Source: Candidatus Zhuqueibacterota bacterium (GTDB lineage Bacteria; KSB1; UBA2214). Taken from it: a stretch of DNA of 5,249 bases. Of this stretch, positions 1 to 5,249 are shown piece after piece (position 1 is the first letter of the stretch; the number at the start of each line of letters is the position of its first letter). The DNA lies in the NCBI GenBank assembly GCA_022706175.1, contig JAKJDB010000231.1:1-5249 (forward strand). Reading direction: 5' to 3'. The position numbers and the translations under genes are program-made. The notes below the pieces were generated by a model, which did no database searches, had not been told where the DNA came from, and saw only the letters and a list, made by a program, of their open reading frames with translations.

Positions 1-1
1 C

Positions 2-280
2 AAGGACGGTCAACCGCTGGGCATCGCCATGATTCATCATCCGGGCAGCGTCAACTATCCCACCTTTTGGCATGCCCGTGGCTATGGCCTGTTCGCTGCC
101 AATCCATTGGGTCAGGAGACCTTCGAATGGGATCGCAAGGTGGAAAACCCCAAGGCTTTTCGCCTGACTCTGGCAAAAGGGGAGCACGCCTGGTTCAAGT
201 TCCTCGTGGTGGTGTACGACGGCGCCATGGACAAAGCGGCGGTCGACGCCATCGCAGCAGACTATGCCAAGACCAGGTGA
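2..280 (+). CDS. DUF6807 (PmoA-like) family protein, C-terminal fragment
   Basis: The window opens inside this gene, and 92 residues plus a TGA stop are visible; the start lies upstream, so the internal ATG at 29 should not be taken as the real start. The fragment carries the signature of the C-terminal half of the DUF6807 family: a 'G-I-A-M-I-H-H-P' segment (about visible residues 7-14), then 'P-T-F-W-H-A-R-G-Y-G-L-F-A-A-N-P' (about 20-35), and a late 'GEHAWFKFLVVVYDG' strand. In family members these read like GVAI-DHP, PTPWHVR-YGLFAANPFG and GE-FRYR-hG. Databases often label the family 'methane oxygenase PmoA', but it is unrelated in function to particulate methane monooxygenase. Members are found near sugar-oxidoreductase and carbohydrate-utilisation genes, and no biochemical role is established to my knowledge. 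The fragment ends with a short charged tail, DYAKTR. It converges on the rlmI-type gene 26 bp away. Confidence 0.85.
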   Translation, partial: KDGQPLGIAMIHHPGSVNYPTFWHARGYGLFAANPLGQETFEWDRKVENPKAFRLTLAKGEHAWFKFLVVVYDGAMDKAAVDAIAADYAKTR

Positions 281-306
281 TCGTCCGGCCCCGGCAGCGC
301 TAAAGT

Positions 307-1482
307 TCAATTGATGCGCAACAGCAACCCTTTGAGGTAGCGGCCTTCATGGTGCGCCAATAGAAAGGGGTGATCCGGCCCTGGTCCCAGCACTTTAAGA
401 ACTTGGGCGGACCGGCCGGCATCCTGAACAGCGGAGAGGACGATCTTTTGGAATAGGGGTTCGTCCACATGGTTGGAGCAGGAAAAGGTCAACAACAGAC
501 CGTCGGGCTTTAAACGTTTTACAGCCTGCAGATTGATATCCTTGTAACCGCGACTGGCACGCATCACCTCTTTTTGCGATTTTGCAAAGGCCGGTGGATC
601 CAAAACGATCACATCGAACTGTTGATCCGTACGGCGCAGAAACTCGAATACATCAGCGGTGATCAAGGGATGGCGCTCCGTATCCAGCCGGTTGAGGTGC
701 AGGTTGGCGGCCGCCAGTTCGTTGGCCGCCTGGGAGATCTCGACCGAAGTCACCGAGTGCGCTTCTCCGAGCGCTGCATAGACTGAGAACCCGCCGCTGT
801 AGGAAAAGCAGTTCAGCACATCGAGCCCTTTGCACAGTGATCCCAGCAATCGGCGATTGTCCCGCTGATCCAGGAAAAAACCGGTCTTTTGGCCGCCGGC
901 CGGATCCACCTGAAAGGATACGCTGTTTTCAATGATCGTGATTCTCGCCGCTCCCGGGCTGCCAATCCATTCACAACGTTCTGTCATCCCTTCCCGCGTT
1001 CGTCCCTTGCCTTCGCTGCGCTCATAGATGGCCTGCGGCTGCACCAACTCTTGCAACCAACGGAGCAGGAGGGGGCGAAGGCGCTCCATGCCGAGCACCG
1101 AGATGGTTAGAACCAATAAATCGCCGTACTGATCCACGACCAGGCCGGGCAGGTGATCCCCTTCGGCATTAACCAAGCGGAAGGCGTTTGTGGACGGTGG
1201 AACAACATGATTGCGCAGACGGACCGCCCGGTGCAGCGCTGCCTGCCAAAAAGCCTCATCCACTTTAGCACGCGGATCCCGGCTAAGAACTCGAAAGGCG
1301 ATATCAGAGTTCGGATTATAAAATCCCCTGGCTATAGGATTATGCTGATGATCGCAGAGCAGGACGATATCGCCTGGCCGGCAGGCCGCTGTTGCAGATG
1401 CAATAGCGCCGGAAAACACCCAGGGATGACCGCGTTTGACAATCTCTTGCTTGCCGGGTTTGAGAACGAGCGTGGCTTCCAT
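307..1482 (-). CDS. rlmI: RlmI-type 23S rRNA (cytosine-5) methyltransferase
   Basis: A complete 391-residue protein, close to the 396 of E. coli RlmI, which makes m5C1962 in 23S rRNA using S-adenosylmethionine. The N-terminal PUA-type RNA-binding domain covers about residues 1-75 (KPGKQEIVKRGHPWVFSGAI near the start). A central EEHEE-like region follows, then the Rossmann methyltransferase domain from about 185. Visible motifs are GQKTGFFLDQRDNR (197-210), SAM motif I VLNCFSYSGGFS (222-233), acidic E248 at the end of the second strand, D277, motif IV VLDPPAFAKS (293-302), RGYKDINLQA (311-320) and motif VI LTFSCSNH (331-338). C335 is the presumed catalytic cysteine. The C-terminal DHPF...EGRYLKGLLLRI resembles the E. 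coli ending. The start is fixed by an in-frame TAG four codons upstream (1492-1494) and by a modest GAAGGG Shine-Dalgarno 4 bases before the ATG. The enzyme is cytosolic and transcribed alone. RlmI paralogues with other cytosine targets exist, so the exact site is inferred. Confidence 0.93.
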   Translation of the reverse strand: MEATLVLKPGKQEIVKRGHPWVFSGAIASATAACRPGDIVLLCDHQHNPIARGFYNPNSDIAFRVLSRDPRAKVDEAFWQAALHRAVRLRNHVVPPSTNAFRLVNAEGDHLPGLVVDQYGDLLVLTISVLGMERLRPLLLRWLQELVQPQAIYERSEGKGRTREGMTERCEWIGSPGAARITIIENSVSFQVDPAGGQKTGFFLDQRDNRRLLGSLCKGLDVLNCFSYSGGFSVYAALGEAHSVTSVEISQAANELAAANLHLNRLDTERHPLITADVFEFLRRTDQQFDVIVLDPPAFAKSQKEVMRASRGYKDINLQAVKRLKPDGLLLTFSCSNHVDEPLFQKIVLSAVQDAGRSAQVLKVLGPGPDHPFLLAHHEGRYLKGLLLRIN

Positions 1483-1547
1483 GCTGCCCTTCTATTCGGG
1501 TTTTAAGTGAGGAACAGTCGATGCGTTCGTCGCGTTTCAGCGGATAT

Positions 1548-1576
1548 AATGTAGCTAGAGGTGGTTTAAAATGCAA
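1548..1576 (-). promoter_or_regulatory. candidate promoter for the rlmI-type gene
   Basis: Reading the minus strand, TTGCAT (1571-1576) stands 17 bases before TACATT (1548-1553). They match the sigma-70 consensus at 3 of 6 and 4 of 6 positions. Transcription would start near 1541, giving a leader of about 60 bases before the ATG at 1482. The spacing is ideal but the hexamers are weak, and the host's sigma preference is unknown, so this is a tentative call. Confidence 0.25.
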
Positions 1577-1647
1577 GGCCCTCGGGATTTTGCTTGTTTC
1601 AGCGCCGCTATTTTTGTAAATTGTTTATATCGTTGTGTTTGGACGGT

Positions 1648-1679
1648 TCGGCGCCTGACGGTCGCTCCAGAAGCGCCGA
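1648..1679. repeat. short GC-rich inverted repeat in the barrel gene's leader
   Basis: TCGGCGC (1648-1654) and GCGCCGA (1673-1679) are perfect 7-base reverse complements separated by 18 bases. If the transcript starts upstream near 1625, this would form a stem-loop in the 5' leader about 57 bases before the ATG. No U-tract follows, so it is not an intrinsic terminator. It could be an operator or leader structure, or chance in GC-rich DNA. Confidence 0.3.
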
Positions 1680-1723
1680 CGATAAAGCGCGGTCGTGCGT
1701 GAACAAAGCATGCTGATGAATGG

Positions 1724-1729
1724 AAAGGA
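1724..1729 (+). promoter_or_regulatory. ribosome binding site that decides the barrel gene's start
   Basis: AAAGGA lies 6 bases before the ATG at 1736, the usual spacing. An ATG at 1720 opens another frame overlapping the same site, but it has no upstream site of its own, and its product lacks the signal peptide and barrel pattern. The site therefore selects 1736. Confidence 0.7.
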
Positions 1730-1735
1730 TTCAAT

Positions 1736-2383
1736 ATGACCAGAATGGGCTGGGTGACGGCACTCTCTATCTTTTTGGCCAGTCAGGTTTTTGCCGAGGA
1801 GACTCCATGGGCTGTGGGCGCCCATTTCGTGCTGTCATTGCCTCAATCCGATTTTGCCAATTTGTCCAAAGACGGAGAAGGGCTTGGCGGCAAAGTGCTC
1901 TATCGTCCGAATCTTTCGCGCCACTTTGCCCTGCGGGCGGATTTAGCGTATATATCCTACGGCGAAAAGCGGAAAAGCATGACCGACGTTTCCTACGGCT
2001 ACTATCTGATGCAAATACGCAATGAGTCTTTCCAGCTGACCGTAGGACCACAGTTGTCTTTGCCTTTGGGGCCGGTCACCGCTTACGCAGCCCCCATGGG
2101 CGGTCTGTATGTGTACCGAACCGTGATCTCTATTCCCGCTCTGTATTATTATTACGGCTGGCCGGCGGCTGAGACCACATCGAGCCTGACCCGCTGGGGC
2201 TGGAACGTCAATGGCGGCTTTTTAATCGATGTGGGCATCGGGCCGGTATTTGATCTGCAGTTTAAATATCAAAAGATCGCCAAGGCCGTCCAATCCAAGA
2301 TTGAGGACGTCACCACGGAGAGCGACGCCACGGATTTTTATATCGGTGTGGGTGTGCTTTTTTACCTCAAGAAAAAATACTGA
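1736..2383 (+). CDS. secreted outer-membrane beta-barrel protein of unknown role
   Basis: The protein has 215 residues. A signal peptide is clear: MTRMGW, a hydrophobic core VTALSIFLASQ, and a type I cleavage site after VFA (residue 20, before EET). The mature part alternates hydrophobic and polar residues with many glycines and aromatics in short strands. I count about eight: roughly 25-34, 50-58, 62-75, 97-109, 113-129, 155-167, 169-181 and 201-211. That matches a small eight-stranded barrel of the OmpA/OmpW/OmpX size class. The chain ends in an aromatic residue (Y215), as barrel substrates of the BAM complex usually do. A longer loop at about 131-152 carries four consecutive tyrosines and is probably surface-exposed. 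No enzymatic motif is visible, and I do not recognise a specific family; a porin-like, adhesin or structural role is equally possible. It is the first gene of a two-gene unit with the methyltransferase that starts one base after its stop. Confidence 0.8.
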   Translation: MTRMGWVTALSIFLASQVFAEETPWAVGAHFVLSLPQSDFANLSKDGEGLGGKVLYRPNLSRHFALRADLAYISYGEKRKSMTDVSYGYYLMQIRNESFQLTVGPQLSLPLGPVTAYAAPMGGLYVYRTVISIPALYYYYGWPAAETTSSLTRWGWNVNGGFLIDVGIGPVFDLQFKYQKIAKAVQSKIEDVTTESDATDFYIGVGVLFYLKKKY

Positions 2384-2384
2384 T

Positions 2385-3347
2385 ATGTCGAACTCGTGGC
2401 GCATCGGTTCCGAGGAATACGAACAGGCTTTGCAACAAGAGGGGGCGTATTGGGGTCAGGAGAGCGAAAAGGCATTCAGCCAGGGAATTCCCTTTTCCGC
2501 TGATATGCGCCGGGCGCAACGGCTGTATGTAGACCGCGGACCCGGTTTGCCGCAACAGCAGGTCTATGACCCGGTGGCCGAGCGGATCATGAACGGCGAT
2601 CTTTATCAACTCCTATTTGATCGCGTGGCTGCGGTGTCGCCGCACAGCCGGGTGTTGGTGCTCACCTGTGGTCCGGGTGGTCTGGCACTGGAGTTGGCGC
2701 GCCAAGGACATCACGTTCATGCCATAGACATCAGCCAAGGGGCCATCGCTCTTGCTGAACGGATGGTAAAAGAAAATCCTTTTACGGAAAATTTCGGCAG
2801 TCTCCGTTACACGGTTGCCGATCTCAACCGCATCGAGTTGGAAAAGGAAAGGTATGATGTGGTGATCGCCTGGGACGGCCTGCATCATATTCTGGCTCTG
2901 GATCGTCTGATGGGGCAGATCCGGGTCAGCTTGGCGCCGTCCGGTGTATTCATCTTTAGCGACAACGTTGGCATGTCCTTTCTCTCCCGCCTGATCGGAG
3001 GCGCTCTCTACTTTATGCTGCCGACCCATGTTCCCTATCGCATCAAGCTCGGTTTTGTTCTGGGCGGAAGAGAAAAGATCAGCGAAGAGATGACGCGTCG
3101 TTCCCCTTTCGAGGAGGTCTCCAGCGGCAGCATCATGGAAACCGTCGGCCGCCATTTCACCCTGCAGCAATGCAAGTCCCACACCGGCATCGGCTATCGA
3201 GCGGCGCTGGCCGGCGATCTGCGCGGACCGGATCAGCGGCGGCACCGTTTTTTGCGGCGGTTGAAAAAGCTGGACGATTGGGCGGTGGATCACGGCCTGC
3301 TCAAGGGGGATCATGTCCTGGCAATCGCTGTCCCGCATAAGGATTGA
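2385..3347 (+). CDS. class I SAM-dependent methyltransferase, substrate unknown
   Basis: The protein has 320 residues, starting at the ATG one base after the barrel gene's stop (TGATATG). No strong Shine-Dalgarno is present, only a purine run AAGAAAAAA, so it probably depends on translational coupling. A longer in-frame start at 2229 would overlap 155 bases of the barrel gene and add an implausible basic extension. The N-terminal segment has EGAYWG (19-24) and [10 protein letters not shown] (62-71), a pattern I associate with methyltransferases of surface-glycan loci. The Rossmann core runs from about 88: motif [11 protein letters not shown] (90-99), acidic D115 in VHAIDIS for SAM ribose binding, V-A-D-L at 144-147, and motif [15 protein letters not shown] (157-169). 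A C-terminal region (about 200-320) has [11 protein letters not shown] and then a mixed helix/strand lid, probably for the acceptor. No membrane segment or signal peptide is seen, so it is cytosolic. The substrate could be a sugar, lipid or small metabolite; the sequence does not say which. Confidence 0.82.
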   Translation: MSNSWRIGSEEYEQALQQEGAYWGQESEKAFSQGIPFSADMRRAQRLYVDRGPGLPQQQVYDPVAERIMNGDLYQLLFDRVAAVSPHSRVLVLTCGPGGLALELARQGHHVHAIDISQGAIALAERMVKENPFTENFGSLRYTVADLNRIELEKERYDVVIAWDGLHHILALDRLMGQIRVSLAPSGVFIFSDNVGMSFLSRLIGGALYFMLPTHVPYRIKLGFVLGGREKISEEMTRRSPFEEVSSGSIMETVGRHFTLQQCKSHTGIGYRAALAGDLRGPDQRRHRFLRRLKKLDDWAVDHGLLKGDHVLAIAVPHKD

Positions 3348-3373
3348 ACCATTTAAAAACAATAGAGTATTTT
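3344..3373 (+). promoter_or_regulatory. candidate glgB promoter
   Basis: TTGAAC (3344-3349, overlapping the methyltransferase stop) and TATTTT (3368-3373) are 18 bases apart and each match the sigma-70 consensus at 4 of 6 positions. The start point would fall near 3380, leaving a short leader of about 18 bases that contains the ribosome binding site AGGA (3389-3392). The 50-bp gap could also simply be read through from the upstream pair, so this is tentative. Confidence 0.3.
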
Positions 3374-3376
3374 AAA
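3352..3376. repeat. A/T-only dyad in the glgB upstream gap
   Basis: TTTAAAA (3352-3358) and TTTTAAA (3370-3376) are perfect 7-base reverse complements with an 11-base spacer. The dyad overlaps the candidate glgB promoter's spacer and -10 box. With no G/C pairs it is too weak for an intrinsic terminator. It could be a protein-binding dyad or just a product of the local A/T richness. Confidence 0.3.
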
Positions 3377-3397
3377 CATCTACCGCGCAGGATCCCT

Positions 3398-5249
3398 ATG
3401 AAAGAAAAAGCCTATCAGCCGACCGTGTCCGCCAAAGAGGTCGATCAGATCGCCCGCAACCTTTTGCACGATCCGTTCATCATTCTCGGTCCCCATCGAT
3501 TGGAGGGCAAGAACGGCTGGGTGGTCCGCGCCTGGATTCCCGACGCCCGCGCCGCCTCTGTGTTGCATCCCACTGCGCGCAGCGAATTTCCCATGCACCC
3601 GGTGCACAGCGACCACTTTTTCGAGGTGCAGATTCCTGAATGGGATCAGCTGCCGAACTATCAGCTGCACATCATCGCGGAGAACGGTCACGAGCGCTTT
3701 GTGCATGACCCTTATTTTTTTCTGCCGCAGCTGGGCGAGCTGGATCTCTATCTGTTCGGCAAGGGGGATCACCACACCATTTATGAAAAACTCGGCAGCC
3801 ATCCCACGACCATCGACGGCGTGAACGGAGTCTATTTCGCCGTCTGGGCGCCGAACGCGCGCAACGTCAGTGTGGTCGGCGATTTCAATCAGTGGCACGG
3901 CGGCAAGCATCAAATGCGGGTGCTCGGCCGGTCGGGCATCTGGGAGCTGTTCATCCCTGAGATCGGGGTGGGCGAAAAATATAAATATGAGATCAAGGAT
4001 CGGGCCGGCAACCTGATGATCAAAACCGATCCATACGGCTTTCAATTCGAGGTCCGGCCGCAGACCGCCGCGGTGGTCTGCGATATCAATCGGCACTCCT
4101 GGCAGGATCAAGCGTGGATGGAGCGGCGGCGCGCCACGGATCCGCTCTCCCAACCCATGGCGGTCTATGAGGTGCATCTCGGTTCCTGGCGTCGCGTGCC
4201 GGAAGAGGGCGGCCGTTTTTTAACCTATCGGGAGTTGGCGCACCAGCTCACCGAGTATCTGCTCGGAATGGGCTACACCCACGTGGAGCTTTTGCCCGTT
4301 TCCGAGCATCCGCTGGACGCTTCCTGGGGGTATCAGGTCACCGGTTATTATGCGCCCACTTCCCGTTTCGGCACGCCGGAGGATTTTCAGTATTTCGTCG
4401 ATTATCTGCACGCCCACAACATCGGCGTGATCATCGATTGGGTTCCCGCCCATTTCCCGCGCGACAGCCATAGTTTGGCCTGGTTCGATGGCTCGCATTT
4501 GTACGAGCACGCGGACCCGCGCAAGGGCGAGCACAAGGATTGGGGCACGCTGATTTTCAATTACGGCCGCAACGAAGTGCGCAATTTTCTGATCGCCAAT
4601 CTGATCTTCTGGTTTGAAAAATATCACGTGGACGGCGTGCGGGTGGACGCGGTGGCCAGCATGCTCTATCTGGATTATTCCCGCAAGGAGGGGGAGTGGA
4701 TTCCCAACGCCTTCGGCGGCCGGGAAAATCTGGAGGCCATCGATTTCATTAAAAAGTTCAACGAGGTGATCTTTCACTATTATCCCGGCGTGCTCTCCAT
4801 CGCCGAAGAGTCCACCGCCTGGCCCGGCGTTTCCAAGCCCACCTATCTCGGCGGCCTGGGATTCAACATGAAGTGGAACATGGGATGGATGAACGATTTC
4901 CTCACCTATTTCAGCAAGGATCCTTTGTACCGCAAATACCATCACAACATGATCACCTTCGCCCTGCTTTACGCCTTTCATGAGAATTTCGTTCTTGTGC
5001 TCAGTCACGACGAGGTGGTGCACGGCAAGCGGTCGCTGTTGGATAAAATGCCGGGCGATTTTTGGCAAAAGTTCGCCAACCTGCGCACGCTGCTGGCCTT
5101 CATGTACGGTCATCCGGGCAAGAAGCTGTTATTCATGGGGTCCGAGTTCGGTGTGTGGGAGGAGTGGTCGGAATCGAAAAGCCTGGATTGGCATCTGTTG
5201 GAGTATGAGCCGCACCGACAGCTGCGCACCCTGGTGCGCGACCTCAATC
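3398..5249 (+). CDS. glgB: 1,4-alpha-glucan (glycogen) branching enzyme, 3'-truncated by the window
   Basis: 617 residues are visible without a stop; by alignment to the 728-residue E. coli GlgB as I remember it, about 120 C-terminal residues lie beyond the window. The enzyme cuts alpha-1,4-glucan and re-attaches the piece by an alpha-1,6 bond, creating glycogen branches in the cytoplasm. An N-terminal N1 domain (about 15-110) precedes a CBM48-like module (about 135-235; [21 protein letters not shown]). The GH13 (subfamily 9) barrel follows from [11 protein letters not shown] (257-266). Visible landmarks are [11 protein letters not shown] (310-320), region I DWVPAHFP (347-354), region [14 protein letters not shown] with nucleophile D417 and R415, acid/base E470 in IAEEST, and H537-D538 in [10 protein letters not shown]. 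The spacings D417-E470-D538 (53 and 68) equal those of E. coli D405-E458-D526. AGGA at 3389-3392 lies 5 bases before the chosen ATG. The large minus-strand open frames beneath this gene are non-coding. Confidence 0.97.
   Translation, partial: MKEKAYQPTVSAKEVDQIARNLLHDPFIILGPHRLEGKNGWVVRAWIPDARAASVLHPTARSEFPMHPVHSDHFFEVQIPEWDQLPNYQLHIIAENGHERFVHDPYFFLPQLGELDLYLFGKGDHHTIYEKLGSHPTTIDGVNGVYFAVWAPNARNVSVVGDFNQWHGGKHQMRVLGRSGIWELFIPEIGVGEKYKYEIKDRAGNLMIKTDPYGFQFEVRPQTAAVVCDINRHSWQDQAWMERRRATDPLSQPMAVYEVHLGSWRRVPEEGGRFLTYRELAHQLTEYLLGMGYTHVELLPVSEHPLDASWGYQVTGYYAPTSRFGTPEDFQYFVDYLHAHNIGVIIDWVPAHFPRDSHSLAWFDGSHLYEHADPRKGEHKDWGTLIFNYGRNEVRNFLIANLIFWFEKYHVDGVRVDAVASMLYLDYSRKEGEWIPNAFGGRENLEAIDFIKKFNEVIFHYYPGVLSIAEESTAWPGVSKPTYLGGLGFNMKWNMGWMNDFLTYFSKDPLYRKYHHNMITFALLYAFHENFVLVLSHDEVVHGKRSLLDKMPGDFWQKFANLRTLLAFMYGHPGKKLLFMGSEFGVWEEWSESKSLDWHLLEYEPHRQLRTLVRDLN

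Larger units (their letters stand above)
1483..1735. promoter_or_regulatory. divergent intergenic region with promoters for rlmI and the barrel gene
   Basis: This 253-bp gap lies between two divergently transcribed genes and must hold both promoters. It is more A/T-rich in its middle (about 1543-1631) than the flanking genes. On the + strand a perfect TATAAT sits at 1545-1550, but the bases 16-18 upstream do not resemble a -35 box. A second weak + candidate is TTGTTT (1594-1599), 17 bases before TAAATT (1617-1622), which would give a leader of roughly 110 bases. I see no tRNA-like or convincing small-RNA structure and no open frame with coding character. Confidence 0.45.

Noticed and set aside
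2..280. Reading the left-edge protein as a subunit of particulate methane monooxygenase
   Set aside because: The 'PmoA' name attached to this family is an annotation carry-over. The fragment is soluble-looking, lacks the membrane helices of monooxygenase PmoA, and matches DUF6807 motifs.
1153..1506. A 117-codon + strand frame within the rlmI-type gene
   Set aside because: It is antisense to the PUA and linker region of the methyltransferase, and no coding signature is visible.
1545..1550. TATAAT as a confident promoter of the barrel gene
   Set aside because: No acceptable -35 lies 16-18 bases upstream, no extended -10 TG is present, and the leader would be about 180 bases. It is kept only as part of the regulatory region.
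2229..2384. Upstream ATG extending the methyltransferase by 52 codons
   Set aside because: The extension overlaps the barrel gene in another frame and reads as a basic, low-order sequence without family similarity. The ATG at 2385 gives an N terminus that fits the family and the tight junction.
2613..3362. A 249-codon open frame on the minus strand
   Set aside because: It is antisense to the methyltransferase, whose SAM motifs are on the + strand. It has no ribosome binding site or recognisable motif.
3352..3376. Intrinsic terminator after the methyltransferase gene
   Set aside because: The dyad is A/T-only with an 11-base loop, so it would not form a stable terminator stem.
3380..4177. A 265-codon open frame on the minus strand
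   Set aside because: It lies wholly beneath glgB, which has clear domain and catalytic motifs on the + strand. Its product has no recognisable domain and is rich in H, D, I and R, as expected from reading GC-rich codons backwards.
4220..5113. A 297-codon open frame on the minus strand
   Set aside because: It is antisense to the catalytic barrel of glgB, including all three catalytic residues. It shows no domain pattern, and its composition (many H, V, I, E, G) is that of a reverse-strand shadow.

Overview
The window is ordinary bacterial chromosome with five protein genes, two of them cut by the window edges. No RNA gene, mobile element, CRISPR array or obvious horizontally acquired island is visible. 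Base composition is moderately GC-rich by eye and looks even across the genes. A Gram-negative (diderm) host is suggested by a small secreted protein (1736-2383) that looks like an outer-membrane beta-barrel. A DUF6807 ('PmoA-like') protein at the left edge fits the FCB/PVC groups and their uncultivated relatives (KSB1-like phyla, Planctomycetes, Bacteroidota), where I know that family to be common. This lineage guess is an inference; no marker gene fixes it.

Layout. Positions 2-280 (+) hold the C-terminal end of the DUF6807 protein. It converges, across a 26-bp gap with no visible terminator, on an RlmI-type 23S rRNA cytosine-5 methyltransferase (307-1482, -). A 253-bp non-coding region (1483-1735) separates rlmI from a divergent pair on the + strand. 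The pair is the barrel protein (1736-2383) and a class I SAM-dependent methyltransferase (2385-3347). Their stop and start codons are separated by one base, so they almost certainly form one transcript. After a 50-bp A/T-rich gap that may carry a promoter, a glycogen branching enzyme gene, glgB, starts at 3398 and runs off the right edge. Its 617 visible residues contain the whole catalytic triad.

How the genes relate. rlmI (ribosome modification) and glgB (glycogen synthesis) are housekeeping or storage genes with no evident link to each other. The barrel/methyltransferase pair is the only part whose function I cannot name and the most interesting piece, because tight coupling of an envelope protein to a small-molecule- or glycan-type methyltransferase hints at a shared cell-surface role. 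I found no convincing evidence of an undescribed multi-gene system.
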